Source of the DNA: Rathayibacter rathayi | GTDB lineage: Bacteria; Actinomycetota; Actinomycetes; Actinomycetales; Microbacteriaceae | Length of the DNA stretch: 64,000 nucleotides | Reading direction: 5' to 3' | NCBI RefSeq assembly: GCF_004011095.1 | Contig: NZ_CP028129.1 | Span: 1,488,001-1,552,000, forward strand | Shown here: one piece after another, positions 39,153-48,041 of the stretch | Layout of the letters: each line of letters begins with the position of its first letter | Position numbering within the stretch: position 1 is the first letter of the stretch | The notes under the pieces: model-generated | What the model was told of the DNA's origin: nothing | What the model saw: the letters and a program-made list of their open reading frames with translations, nothing else | Databases searched by the model: none | Made by a program: the position numbers and the translations under genes

Positions 39153-39787
39153 GGCGCGACCTGATCGCGGAAGGCGGCGAGGGTCTTCTCGCCGATCCCG
39201 GGCACCTCGAGCAGCTGGTCGACCGAGGTGAACGGCCCATTCTCCTCCCGATAGGCGACGATCTTCGCGGCCGTCGAGGGACCGATCTCGGGCAGATCCT
39301 CGAGCTGCGCCGCGCTCGCCGCGCTCAGGCTCAGAACCGACCCCGCAGCGGAGGCCCCCGGCGCCCCGCCGGACGTCACCGGCGCCGCGCCCACCGCCGG
39401 CACCACGATCTGCTCGCCGTCGACGAGCTTGCGCGCCAGATTCACCGCCGCCCGCTCCGCCGACCCGCCGAACCCGCCCGCCGCGGCGACCGCATCCGCC
39501 ACCCGCGCCCCGGGTGACAGCAGGTACAGCCCGGGCGTCGCGACCTCACCGGCGACGTGCACGTACAGCGACTCGACCGCCGTGGCGGGCGCACTCGCCG
39601 CCACCGCCGGCTCCAGGACCCGCTCGCGCCCTCCCGCGCGCGCACCCGCGAGCAGAACCGCAACGACCGCTGCTCCGACGACGAGCACCACTGCCGCCCC
39701 AGCACCGATCCGCCAGCGGGGCCGGGAGCGTCGTGGCCGCAGCAGCGCCGTCAGCTGCTCGTCGTCCGTTCCGGTGCTGTCTGACAT
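39149..39787 (-). CDS. comEA: ComEA-like DNA-binding protein
   Basis: Membrane-anchored DNA receptor of 212 residues. A basic N-terminus (RPRRSRPRWRI) and one membrane helix (about 28-48) are followed by an SLBB domain (VHVAGEVATPGLYLLSPGAR) and C-terminal tandem helix-hairpin-helix motifs (LEDLPEIGPSTAAKIVAYR and LLEVPGIGEKTLAAFRDQ). First gene of the comEA-comEC operon. The 128-bp gap upstream has no gene. Confidence 0.95.
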   Translation of the reverse strand: MSDSTGTDDEQLTALLRPRRSRPRWRIGAGAAVVLVVGAAVVAVLLAGARAGGRERVLEPAVAASAPATAVESLYVHVAGEVATPGLYLLSPGARVADAVAAAGGFGGSAERAAVNLARKLVDGEQIVVPAVGAAPVTSGGAPGASAAGSVLSLSAASAAQLEDLPEIGPSTAAKIVAYREENGPFTSVDQLLEVPGIGEKTLAAFRDQVAP

Positions 39788-39915
39788 GCGACGACGGTAG
39801 GACGCCGGTCACTGTCCCCGAGGACAGCAGGCGCCGGTCAGTGGAGAACTAGCCGATGAGCCCGTTGTGGAGGAGTCTCGACCCCTCTCCGTCCGGTCGG
39901 ACGTGAGCACTGTTC

Positions 39916-40122
39916 TCAGGGGCGTCGACGCTCGTCCCATTGCCTCCGCAAGGCGACGACACCGTAGACGAACACGATCATGAGTGCATCGAGTCCCAGA
40001 ACGAAGATCCACGAAGACGCATTCTCGGCATCCGACCCCCTCGCCAGCGCCGAGATCTGAACCGGAATGACGATCATGACGATCAGCCAGGGAACCCAGG
40101 ATGTCTTTCTGTGATTTTTCAT
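39916..40122 (-). CDS. Small two-helix membrane protein
   Basis: 68 residues from ATG 40122, which overlaps the stop of the preceding secreted-protein gene (ATGA); a GTG at 40131 is an alternative start. Two hydrophobic helices (WVPWLIVMIVIPVQISAL and IFVLGLDALMIVFVYGVVAL) are separated by a short polar loop, with a basic C-terminus. Not recognised. Its size, topology and tight coupling to a secreted Gly/Ala-rich protein are what one would expect of an immunity protein, but this is inference only. Confidence 0.65.
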   Translation of the reverse strand: MKNHRKTSWVPWLIVMIVIPVQISALARGSDAENASSWIFVLGLDALMIVFVYGVVALRRQWDERRRP

Positions 40123-40733
40123 TCGCGACACTGGTCCTCGAGAGTCAGAAGGTAGATGCGGAAGTCCTGGCTGTCAGGACAGACGCCATGCGCAGCCACG
40201 ATGGAGGCGATGGTGACTCCGATACCGCCAGCCACCACACAACCCATGCCGCCGCTCTCGGGGCCGAGGGCCGCACAGATCGCCGCCGCCAGCCCGCCTG
40301 CGGCAGCCCCCGCGCCCGCGGCCTGCTCCGAGGAGTCGAGGTCGATATAGGGAAAAGGATCGGCCCCTGTCGACATCTTCGTCTGCGTATTGCTCACATC
40401 GCGCCCGCCCTGATCGCCCGGCATCAGCGGTCGGCCAGCGGTGTCGTACACGACCACCACGTCACCGCCTCGAAAACGAAAGGCAACACGTGAACCCTCA
40501 GCCACCGATGTAACGGAGCGGGGTGAGGATCCGCTCTTCAATTCTTCAGCAAGGCGGGTCATCTGGTCCCGACTCAGCGCTCGCGCCGAGGACACTTCCG
40601 CTGGTGATCGCGACGCCGGATCCTTTGGGAGGAGCGTCATCGCAGAGGCGGGACAAGCTGCGCTGATCACCAAAGTGGCGGCGGCGATCACGGCTCCCGT
40701 TCGCTCTGTCCACTGTTGATAGTCACGATTCAT
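40119..40733 (-). CDS. Secreted protein with hydrophobic Gly/Ala-rich C-terminal domain
   Basis: 204 residues. A signal peptide (AVIAAATLVISAACPASA) is cleavable after about residue 31. The middle is polar; from about residue 140 a Gly/Ala-rich hydrophobic segment with GxxxG-like spacing (AAGAGAAAGGLAAAICAAL, then GCVVAGGIGVTIASIVA) contains two of four mature cysteines; two more follow in HGVCPD and the C-terminal DQC. No family recognised. The pattern resembles pore-forming bacteriocins. A TACTAT -10 with an overlapping inverted repeat lies just upstream. Confidence 0.7.
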   Translation of the reverse strand: MNRDYQQWTERTGAVIAAATLVISAACPASAMTLLPKDPASRSPAEVSSARALSRDQMTRLAEELKSGSSPRSVTSVAEGSRVAFRFRGGDVVVVYDTAGRPLMPGDQGGRDVSNTQTKMSTGADPFPYIDLDSSEQAAGAGAAAGGLAAAICAALGPESGGMGCVVAGGIGVTIASIVAAHGVCPDSQDFRIYLLTLEDQCRE

Positions 40734-40737
40734 GAAA

Positions 40738-40769
40738 GCTCCCGTGTCTGCATAGTAGTCGCAGACTAC
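40738..40769 (-). promoter_or_regulatory. Promoter and candidate operator of the secreted-protein pair
   Basis: On the minus strand a TACTAT -10 box (40752-40757) lies inside an inverted repeat, GTAGTC-GCA-GACTAC (40755-40769), and a GGGAGC ribosome-binding site (40738-40743) precedes the ATG at 40733. The overlap suggests a repressor site. Between 40770 and 40897 I see no gene or motif. Confidence 0.5.
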
Positions 40770-40897
40770 AGGCTCTGGTCACGCATGTGCACTGAGACAA
40801 TACTCATCATCGACAGGATCTCTCTCATTCGCTCGAAGAGAATCTTCCCGAGGTACAGCAACCCGGTTAGTTAGTGACGCCACTATTCAGACATGAT

Positions 40898-40987
40898 GAG
40901 CGTTATTCATAAAGTCTGATCTGCGCGTGTCGCTCGAAAGGCATCAGCCCCTCGTGCGAGAGAATAAAAGTTATCACACTTCACTGC
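40898..40987 (+). mobile_element. Truncated 5' end of an IS5-like element
   Basis: GAGCGTTATTCATAA (40898-40912) is the terminal repeat also found at both ends of the element at 41898-42668. The following ~75 bases resemble that element's transposase-upstream end (GCGCGTGTCGCT, CGAGAGAAT), in the opposite orientation. It is cut off by the IS5-family insertion that begins at 40988. Confidence 0.75.
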
Positions 40988-41892
40988 GGCTTATGCAAAA
41001 TCCGGTTGATCGAGGTGAAATCGTGCGTGTCTGTCACGGGTAACACCGGCTGATCCGCTTCGATTGAAGGGCAACTTCCAACAGACGCTCTTCACGAAGG
41101 AACCAGCCGGTGCACATGCAGACTACTACGGGAATGACGGCCGAGCACTACGCGATCCTCGTCGAACGGATGGAGAACGAATTTCTGTGGCAGCGGCGGC
41201 GAGGACGGCCACGCAGACTCTCGCTCGCTGGGGCATTGCAGGTCACTCTTCTTTACTATCGCCACAACGTCACCGAGCAGTTAATAGCCGATCTCGTCGG
41301 CGTCGATCAGTCGACCGTTTCGCGAACGATCGCGTTGGTTGAAGCGATGCTTAACGTCGTGACGGACGACGAACAGCCGGACGTCGAGGTGGCGCTCGGT
41401 GAGACGACGGCCGTCATCGACGGTATTCTCCTGCCGTGCTGGTCCTGGTCGGACGCGCCAGAACTGTACTCCGGGAAACACACGACCACGGGGCACAACT
41501 GTCAGGTCCTGGCCGATCTCTCCGGTCGGTTGATCCACATCTCGGATCCCATTCCCGGCAAGCACCACGATACTCACGCATTCCGAGAAACCCGCTTAGC
41601 CAACACCCTCATCCTCTCCAACACGCTGGCCGACAAAGGCTACGAAGGCACCGGAATGGTCATACCAATAAAGAAGAGGCCAAGCGAAGAACATCTGCCA
41701 AATTACGCCAAACACCACAATCGCTTCGTGAACACCCACCGATACGTGATCGAGAGAACAATAGCCAACATTGAGACCTGGCGGATATTCCACACCGACT
41801 ACAGGCGACCACTGCGCACCTTCCGAGACGCCTTCAACGCCGTCCGCGGGCTCATCTTCTTCACGCAACAAAAAACCAATTTTACATAAGCC
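40988..41892 (+). mobile_element. IS5-family insertion sequence, copy 1
   Basis: A 905-bp element with ends GGCTTATGCAAAAT (left) and ATTTTACATAAGCC (right), inverted repeats of one another apart from one base. It carries one intact DDE transposase gene. A second closely related copy lies at 61652-62560 in the opposite orientation. No target duplication is evident. Confidence 0.9.
41110..41889 (+). CDS. IS5-family DDE transposase (DDE_Tnp_4), copy 1
   Basis: 259-residue transposase. An N-terminal helix-turn-helix-like region (VTEQLIADLVGVDQSTVSRTI) precedes the DDE domain: first Asp in TTAVIDGILLPC, second in DKGYEGTGM, Glu in RYVIERTIANI. The GTG start has AAGGA 8 nt upstream and is also GTG in the second copy, supporting it over the ATG at 41116. 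Intact and probably functional; the proteins of the two copies differ at scattered positions. Confidence 0.93.
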   Translation: MHMQTTTGMTAEHYAILVERMENEFLWQRRRGRPRRLSLAGALQVTLLYYRHNVTEQLIADLVGVDQSTVSRTIALVEAMLNVVTDDEQPDVEVALGETTAVIDGILLPCWSWSDAPELYSGKHTTTGHNCQVLADLSGRLIHISDPIPGKHHDTHAFRETRLANTLILSNTLADKGYEGTGMVIPIKKRPSEEHLPNYAKHHNRFVNTHRYVIERTIANIETWRIFHTDYRRPLRTFRDAFNAVRGLIFFTQQKTNFT

Positions 41893-41897
41893 TCAAT

Positions 41898-42668
41898 GAG
41901 CGTTATTCATAAGGTTGTTTACCAGCCGAGTCGGTAGAGTTCGAGTTTTGTGATGGTGCGGATGATGGCGGGGAGTTCGCTGAGGCGTCCGCGGTAGCCG
42001 GTGGCGATGATTGTCCAGTTCTTGAGGTGGGCGATGCACCTTTCGACCGCGGATCGGGTTCTGGAGATTTCCCGGTTCGATTTCTTGGTGTTGTCGTCGA
42101 GGGTGCTGTCGCGGGATCGTGTGCGGGGAGTGGTAGCGGCCGTCCAGGTCTGCGGCGATCTGCACGTTCAGGCCTTGTCGGTGTCGCTTCCCGGAGTAGT
42201 TCGACCGGCCCGCTTCCGCGCGGTTCCGGGTCGGAACATCCGTCCCATCGACCAGGACGACACGGCCTTGGACGGCTTCTTCCAGGGAGATCCCGGAGAA
42301 GCAGCAGGCTTGTTCGATCAACGGAACGATGCGGCGATAAATCCGAGAGACGGTGGCCTGCGAGACGCCGTGCAGGTCCGCGACCGCGGCTTGGTTAAGG
42401 TTCTGCCGCAACAGCAGCAGAGTCACGATGACCTGCTTGCGCAGGTTCAACACGGCCGGGTGTCCCGGTAACGAGGAACGCCCGGACAGGATCTGGAATA
42501 TCCGAGCCACCAACTCCGTCACCTGCCCAGAACTCAAACCTGTAGTAGAGTCATAGCGCATCGACTTCTCGCTTCAAGAATGGTGTGTTTGGTAGCTTCC
42601 ATTCTCTCGCGCGAGAAGTCGATGTCTTTACAGCGACACGCGCGAATTAGACCTTATGAATAACGCTC
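41898..42668 (-). mobile_element. IS5-like element with internally deleted transposase
   Basis: A 771-bp element bounded by perfect 18-bp inverted repeats GAGCGTTATTCATAAGGT (41898-41915) and ACCTTATGAATAACGCTC (42651-42668). It begins 5 bp after the neighbouring IS copy ends. The single transposase gene has lost its middle, so the element cannot move by itself, although its ends remain usable in trans. Confidence 0.88.
41919..42561 (-). pseudogene. IS5-like transposase remnant, internal deletion and frameshift
   Basis: From ATG 42561 the N-terminal part is normal: VADLHGVSQATVSRIYRRI (helix-turn-helix) and VVLVDGTDVPT (first catalytic Asp), up to NVQIAADLDGRY. At about 42131 the frame jumps; the other frame then reads NREISRTRSAVERCIAHLKNW ... 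LELYRLGW and ends at the TAA at 41919-41921. The segment that should hold the second Asp is missing, so the enzyme is dead. Confidence 0.85.
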
Positions 42669-42769
42669 TCACTAGCCGCGACTCACGAGCCTCTCGCGCT
42701 CCGGTGTCCGTATTGTCAGCACCAGCAGATCCTCGGCACCTGCACATCCTCGCGGCACCTCAGCCACCG

Positions 42770-42799
42770 GCCCGGCGGCTTCAGCAGAACGAGCCGGGC
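42770..42799 (-). terminator. Candidate leuS terminator
   Basis: GCCCGGC (42770-42776) pairs with GCCGGGC (42793-42799) 10 bp after the leuS stop. There is no T tract. The remaining sequence to the IS element (42669-42769) contains nothing I recognise. Confidence 0.35.
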
Positions 42800-42808
42800 G
42801 CCCGCCTC

Positions 42809-45391
42809 CTAGACCGCCGTCGTCACCAGATTCACCAGCCGCGGCGCCCGCACGATCGCCTTCACGACCTCGCGGCCGACGAGAGCCCGCGCGACCGCGG
42901 CAGTCGCCCGCGCGCGCTCCTCGAGCTCGTCGGACGAGATCTTCGGCGACACCTCAAGGCGGTCGCGCACCTTGCCGTCGACCTGCAGGATCGCGGTGAC
43001 CTTCTCCTCGACCAGCAGCGTCGGGTCGGCCTTGCGCCACAGCGCGTGCGCGACAGAACCCTCATACCCGAGTCGGTGCCACATGTCCTCGGCGGTGTAC
43101 GGCGCGAACAGGTTGAGCGCCATCGCGACGACCTCGGTGGCCTCACGGACCGCGGGATCGCCGGCTCCCGCGCCCGAATCGAGAGCCTTGCGAGTCGCGT
43201 TGACCAACTCCATCAGGCGCGCGACCACGACGTTGAACTTGAACGCCTCGATCAGCGATGGCGACTCCGCGAGGAAGCGATGGGTCTGGCGGCGCAAAGC
43301 CGCGTCGCCGCCGCGCCACTCCACGTCCGGCTTGGAGGTCACGTCCTTCGCCAGCCGCCAGGCGCGGGCGAGGAACTTGCCGCTGCCGCCCGGCGAGACA
43401 TCGGCCCAGTCGATGTCGTCCTCCGGCGGGCCGGCGAAGGCCATCGTCAGGCGCACGGCGTCGACGCCGAACTCGTCCAGCTGGTCCGAGAGCCGGACGA
43501 TGTTGCCCTTCGACTTCGACATCGCGGCACCGTCCATCTGCACCATGCCCTGGTTCAGCAGCGCGGTGAACGGCTCGGTGAACGAGACGTAGCCCAGGTC
43601 GAACAGCACCTTGGTGATGAAGCGGGCGTAGAGCAGGTGCAGGATCGCGTGCGTCACGCCTCCGACGTACTGATCGACCGGCGCCCACTTCTCGGCCAGC
43701 TTCGGGTCGAACGCCTGCGTGTCGTCCTGGGGCGAGAGGAAGCGGAGGAAGTACCACGACGAGTCGACGAAGGTGTCCATCGTGTCGGGGTCGCGGCGCG
43801 CGGGCGAGCCGTCGACCGGGTGCGGCACGCTCACCCAGTCCTCCGCCGCTCCAAGCGGTGACGAGCCCTTGGGCTGCAGGTCGAGGCCCTCGGTGGAGGG
43901 CAGGACGACGGGCAGCTGGTCCTCGGGGACCGGCACCAGCTCGCCGTCGGCCCCGTGAATGATCGGGATGGGTGTACCCCAGTAGCGCTGACGCGAGATG
44001 AGCCAGTCGCGCAGGCGGTAGTTCTTCGCGGAGCGGCCGCGGCCGCGCTCCTCCAGCAGCCGGATCACGCGCTCGATAGCGGTCCTCTTGGAGAGGCCGT
44101 CGAGCGGGCCGGAGTTGATCAGGCGGCCGTCGCCGGTCAGCGCCTCGCCGGTCGCGACCGGGTCGAGCGAGTACTCCTTCTCGAGCGCGGCCAGCTCCTC
44201 CGGGTCCTTCGGGATGACCGGGATCGCGCCGGTGACGGAGGCGGTCGTGTCCACCACGACGCGCACCGGCAAGTCGAAGGCACGGGCGAAGTCGAGGTCG
44301 CGCTGGTCGTGCGCGGGCACGGCCATGACCGCACCGTGGCCGTAGTCGGAGAGGACGTAGTCGGCCGCCCAGATCGGCAGGCGCTCGCCGTTCACGGGGT
44401 TCACCGCGTAGCGGCCGAGGAAGACGCCGGTCTTGGGGCGGTCGGCGGTCAGGCGCTCGATCTCGCTCGACTTCTGCACCGTCTCGAGGTACGCATGGAA
44501 GGCGTCGCGGATCTCGGGCTCCGAACTCTCGACCAGCTCGGAGGCGAGGTCGGAGTCGGGGGCGACCACCATGAAGGTCGCGCCGTAGAGCGTGTCGGGG
44601 CGGGTGGTGAAGACGGTGACGCGCTCGTCACGGCCCTCGATCTCGAACTCGACGTCGGCGCCGATCGAGCGGCCGATCCAGTTGCGCTGCATGGCGATGA
44701 CCTTCGACGGCCAGGAACCCTCGAGCTGGTTCAAGTCGTCGAGCAGGCGATCGGCATAGTCCGTGATCTTAAAATACCACTGCGTGAGCTTCTTCTTGAC
44801 CACCACCGCGCCGGAACGTTCGGAGGTGCCGTCCGCGAGCACCTGCTCGTTCGCGAGGACGGTCTGATCCACCGGGTCCCAGTTGACCCAGCTGTCCTTG
44901 CGGTAGGCGAGACCCTTCTCGTACATCTTCAGGAACAGCCACTGGTTCCACTTGTAGTACTCGGGGTCGGAGGTGTGCAGCACGCGGTCCCAGTCGAAGG
45001 ACGCGGCATAGCGCTTCATCGAGCGCTTCTGCTGCTCGATGTTGTCGTAGGTCCAGGTAACGGGATTCAGCCCGCGCTTGATCGCCGCATTCTCGGCGGG
45101 CAGGCCGAAGCTGTCCCAGCCGATCGGATGCAGCACGTTGAAGCCCTGCTGGCGCCAGTAGCGCGCGATGACATCCCCCAGCGCATACGCCTCGGCATGG
45201 CCCATGTGCAAGTCGCCCGAGGGGTAGGGGAACATGTCGAGCACGTACTTGCGGGGGCGCTTGTCGTCGGGGTCGTCCGTCGCGAACGGGCGCGTCTCCT
45301 CCCAGATCGGGAGCCACTTTTCCTGGAGCGCTCGGAAGTCGTAACGCTCCTCGACGCCGGCGCCGGTCTGTTGCGAGGTGTCTTCTGCCAC
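42809..45391 (-). CDS. leuS: Leucyl-tRNA synthetase
   Basis: Class I aminoacyl-tRNA synthetase, 860 residues. The HIGH signature is [17 protein letters not shown], the KMSKS signature is [11 protein letters not shown], and the CP1 editing domain (including [19 protein letters not shown], with the conserved Thr-rich motif) lies between. The C-terminal anticodon-binding region is complete. Alone on its strand, and bordered downstream by IS elements that have not damaged it. Confidence 0.98.
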   Translation of the reverse strand: MAEDTSQQTGAGVEERYDFRALQEKWLPIWEETRPFATDDPDDKRPRKYVLDMFPYPSGDLHMGHAEAYALGDVIARYWRQQGFNVLHPIGWDSFGLPAENAAIKRGLNPVTWTYDNIEQQKRSMKRYAASFDWDRVLHTSDPEYYKWNQWLFLKMYEKGLAYRKDSWVNWDPVDQTVLANEQVLADGTSERSGAVVVKKKLTQWYFKITDYADRLLDDLNQLEGSWPSKVIAMQRNWIGRSIGADVEFEIEGRDERVTVFTTRPDTLYGATFMVVAPDSDLASELVESSEPEIRDAFHAYLETVQKSSEIERLTADRPKTGVFLGRYAVNPVNGERLPIWAADYVLSDYGHGAVMAVPAHDQRDLDFARAFDLPVRVVVDTTASVTGAIPVIPKDPEELAALEKEYSLDPVATGEALTGDGRLINSGPLDGLSKRTAIERVIRLLEERGRGRSAKNYRLRDWLISRQRYWGTPIPIIHGADGELVPVPEDQLPVVLPSTEGLDLQPKGSSPLGAAEDWVSVPHPVDGSPARRDPDTMDTFVDSSWYFLRFLSPQDDTQAFDPKLAEKWAPVDQYVGGVTHAILHLLYARFITKVLFDLGYVSFTEPFTALLNQGMVQMDGAAMSKSKGNIVRLSDQLDEFGVDAVRLTMAFAGPPEDDIDWADVSPGGSGKFLARAWRLAKDVTSKPDVEWRGGDAALRRQTHRFLAESPSLIEAFKFNVVVARLMELVNATRKALDSGAGAGDPAVREATEVVAMALNLFAPYTAEDMWHRLGYEGSVAHALWRKADPTLLVEEKVTAILQVDGKVRDRLEVSPKISSDELEERARATAAVARALVGREVVKAIVRAPRLVNLVTTAV

Positions 45392-45500
45392 AGGTATTTC
45401 TCACTTCTGAAGGAGGGGGAGAACGCGCACACGTCGGCGGCTGCGTTCGACCATCAACCCTACTGGCCCAGCACAGACGGTCGACGAACGAGGCGCTCGC

Positions 45501-46841
45501 TCACTCCTCGGAGACGCCCAGCACGGCGAGAAGCGCCCGCGCCTTCAGCCGCGTCTCCTCGACCTCCTCCGCCGGCACCGAGAGCGCGGTGATGCCGCCG
45601 CCCGTGCCCAGCCGTGCCCGCTCGGCGTCGAGCACGAGCGTGCGGATGGTCATCGCGAGATCCAGCGAGCCGTCCGAGCCCAGGCGGCCGAAGGCGCCGG
45701 CGTAGATCCCGCGCGGCCCGCCCTCCCACTCGCGCAGCAGCTCGACGGCGCGGCGCTTGGGCGCTCCCGTCATCGAGCCGGCCGGGAACAGGGCCGCGAT
45801 CAGCGCGGCGATCCCGACTCCGGGCGCCCGACGGGCCGAGACCTCGCTGACCAGCTGGTGGACGTGCGGGTAGCTCTCCACCTCGAGCAGCCGGTCGACG
45901 ACCACCGAGCCGGCAGCCGCGATCCGCGAGAGGTCATTGCGGACGAGGTCCACGATCATCACGTTCTCGGCGCGCTCCTTCACGCTCGCGACGAGCTCGT
46001 CCCGCAACGCGCGGTCCTCCTCGGCGTCCCTCCCTCGGGGCCGGGTTCCCTTGATCGGATGCGTCGCGACGCGTCCGTCCGCGGTGCCGGTGAGGAAGCG
46101 CTCGGGCGACGCGCTGACGAGGGCGAGTGGGCCGAGCCGGATCAGCCCGCCGTGGTGGCTCGGGCTGGAGCGGCGGAGCCGACGGTAGGCCTCAACCGGG
46201 TCGAAGCGGCCCTCGACGACGATCTCGTCGGTGAGGCACACCTGATAGGCGTGGCCGGAGCGGATGGCGGCTTGGCAGCGGGCGATCAGCGCGGTGTACT
46301 CGTCGGCGCGGTGGCGGCGGATCGGCTCCCCGGCAGCCTCGGCAGCGGCGGGATCCGCGGGGGCAGCGGCACCGGCGAGCGAGCGGACCCGGTCGGCGAG
46401 CTCCTGCGCAGCACCCGTGGCGACCAGCCGCAGGGTCCGCTTCGCGTGGTCGAACTCCAGGACCGGGTCGCCGCGCAGCAGGGCGAGTGCGGGCGGAGCA
46501 TCGGCACCGGCGGGCAGGGGCGGCAGTGCGACGGAGGCAGCGCCGGCCTCATAGGAGATCCAGCCGTAGCGTCCGAGCGCCCGATCGCCGCCGGGGCCCC
46601 GCAAGCCTGCGCACGTCTCATCGTCGACCGTGGCGAGCGCCGCCGCCACCTCGCCGCCGGCGTCGACCACGAGCACGTCCTCCGCGGCGCAGGAGCCGAG
46701 GTACGAGCGGCCGGTCACGGCTCCCGGGCCGGAGTCGAGCCAGAAGGATGCTTCGGCGGCGGCGAACAGGGCGACGTACGCGAGTTCCGGGTCGACCCAG
46801 GGCAGCTCGACCGAGCGGACGTGCCGATCCTCCGAGACCAC
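45501..46841 (-). CDS. pabB: Aminodeoxychorismate synthase component I
   Basis: Chorismate-utilising enzyme of folate synthesis, 446 residues, converting chorismate with ammonia to 4-amino-4-deoxychorismate. Motifs: HPIKGTRPRG, MIVDLVRNDLSRIA, FPAGSMTGAPKRRAVELL and GIYAGAFG. Anthranilate synthase component I is homologous, but the divergent partner is a PabC-like lyase, which favours folate. The start GTG at 46841 is 6 nt downstream of a TACGCT -10 box, consistent with a leaderless mRNA; an upstream extension would run through the promoter and the pabC gene. Confidence 0.93.
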   Translation of the reverse strand: MVSEDRHVRSVELPWVDPELAYVALFAAAEASFWLDSGPGAVTGRSYLGSCAAEDVLVVDAGGEVAAALATVDDETCAGLRGPGGDRALGRYGWISYEAGAASVALPPLPAGADAPPALALLRGDPVLEFDHAKRTLRLVATGAAQELADRVRSLAGAAAPADPAAAEAAGEPIRRHRADEYTALIARCQAAIRSGHAYQVCLTDEIVVEGRFDPVEAYRRLRRSSPSHHGGLIRLGPLALVSASPERFLTGTADGRVATHPIKGTRPRGRDAEEDRALRDELVASVKERAENVMIVDLVRNDLSRIAAAGSVVVDRLLEVESYPHVHQLVSEVSARRAPGVGIAALIAALFPAGSMTGAPKRRAVELLREWEGGPRGIYAGAFGRLGSDGSLDLAMTIRTLVLDAERARLGTGGGITALSVPAEEVEETRLKARALLAVLGVSEE

Positions 46842-46846
46842 TGGGC

Positions 46847-46853
46847 TAGCGTA
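46847..46853. promoter_or_regulatory. Symmetric bidirectional -10 element for pabB and pabC
   Basis: TAGCGTA reads TAGCGT on the plus strand (46847-46852, 8 nt before the pabC GTG) and TACGCT on the minus strand (46853-46848, 6 nt before the pabB GTG). The 19-bp gap between the two GTG codons leaves no room for ribosome-binding sites, so both genes would start leaderless from one shared -10 element. Confidence 0.65.
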
Positions 46854-46860
46854 GGCCGTC

Positions 46861-47649
46861 GTGGACGGCGAACGGGTGCAGGAGTGGAACGGGCGCGGGC
46901 TCGTCCCCGTGGCGCAACCGCCCGCGACTCCCCTGGCTGCCGCCGACTCCTGGCTAGCTGCCGCCGACTCCTGGCTCGTCGATGAGGGCCGGATGCGCGG
47001 GCTCGACCTGCACCGCGAGCGCTTCACCCACTCTGTCGCCTCGGCGGGCGGGCACCCCGACGTGGATCTGTTCTTCGACGCAGCGATCGCCGCCCTGCCC
47101 CGCGAGGGCCGTTCATTCCCCCGCGTCGAGCTCTCCGGCGGCGCCCTGCGGCTCCGACTACGGCCGGCGCCGTCACTTGGCCGCTCCGTGGTGCTGTGGA
47201 CCAGCCCGGTGGATCCGCGGCGCACCCCCTCCTGGAAGGGACCGGACATCGCCCGTCTGGAGCTGCTGCGAGCGCGCGCTCGGGCGGCGGGGGCGGATGA
47301 ACCCGTGCTGCTGGACGCGGACGGCGCGGTGGTCGACGGGGCGAGCACCGCGATCCTGTGGTGGCTCGGCGACGCCCTGGTCGTCCCTCCGGCGACGAGC
47401 ACCCGAGTGCGTAGCGTGACGGCCCGCACGGTGTCGGTGCTCGCCGGGGCGCTCGGCGTCGACGTGATCCAGGCCCCCGCCGAGCCCGAGTCGCTGGAGG
47501 GCCGGGAAGTCTGGGTGGCGAACGCTGTGCACGGGCTCCGCCTGGCTACCCGGTGGGTGGACGGGCCGGCGCTCGCCGCGGAGCCGGGGCGCCTGGACGT
47601 GTGGCGGCGGCGACTCGACGCGCTGCGGCGGCCGCTGCCGAAGGGGTGA
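46861..47649 (+). CDS. pabC: Aminodeoxychorismate lyase-like (class IV PLP) protein
   Basis: Fold-type IV PLP enzyme of 262 residues, predicted to release pyruvate from aminodeoxychorismate to form p-aminobenzoate. Seen: an Arg contact in GRMRGLDLHRERF, the candidate PLP-Lys in PSWKGPDIARLELL, VVDGASTAILWW in place of the usual ETSTAN-type loop, and VWVANAVHGLRLATRW. A short direct repeat near the N-terminus duplicates AAADSWL. Divergent from pabB with a shared -10 element, so the pair is expected to be co-expressed. Confidence 0.85.
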   Translation: MDGERVQEWNGRGLVPVAQPPATPLAAADSWLAAADSWLVDEGRMRGLDLHRERFTHSVASAGGHPDVDLFFDAAIAALPREGRSFPRVELSGGALRLRLRPAPSLGRSVVLWTSPVDPRRTPSWKGPDIARLELLRARARAAGADEPVLLDADGAVVDGASTAILWWLGDALVVPPATSTRVRSVTARTVSVLAGALGVDVIQAPAEPESLEGREVWVANAVHGLRLATRWVDGPALAAEPGRLDVWRRRLDALRRPLPKG

Positions 47650-48041
47650 GGCTCGGAGCCGCAGGGTGCGATGTGCAGGGGCCGCCTCGCCTACACCGAC
47701 CGATGTGCAGGGGATCCAGACGAGAGAGCGCTCTCCGCCGCAAGAATGGGCGGGGCGGGCACGGATCCCCTGCGAATCAGACGGGCGGGTGGGTGTGCGT
47801 CCTGCAGATCGGACACCGCGGGACGAGGTGGCGCCGCCGAGGCTATGTCCCCCAACTAGAGCCCTCCTTTCGGCGGCATTCGGGCGCGACGGCGTGCGAG
47901 CATCGAGCACCCCCACCCCTCCGACGCTGTTCTGCACCGTTGGGAGGCGGAGGGCGGGCGCCTGGCGCGCACGGCCGTCCTGGCCCGCGCGGGGCATCTG
48001 CAGAACGACGGCTGAGCCGGTCGGAGCGCCGCAGCGACAGG
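47650..48041. other. Intergenic region pabC-cydC with long inverted repeat
   Basis: No convincing gene in 392 bp. GCAGGGGATCC (47707-47717) and GGATCCCCTGC (47763-47773) are perfect inverted repeats 45 bp apart, and GATGTGCAGGGG occurs twice (near 47680 and 47703). The two flanking genes are convergent, so this may be a 3' untranslated structure. Confidence 0.6.
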
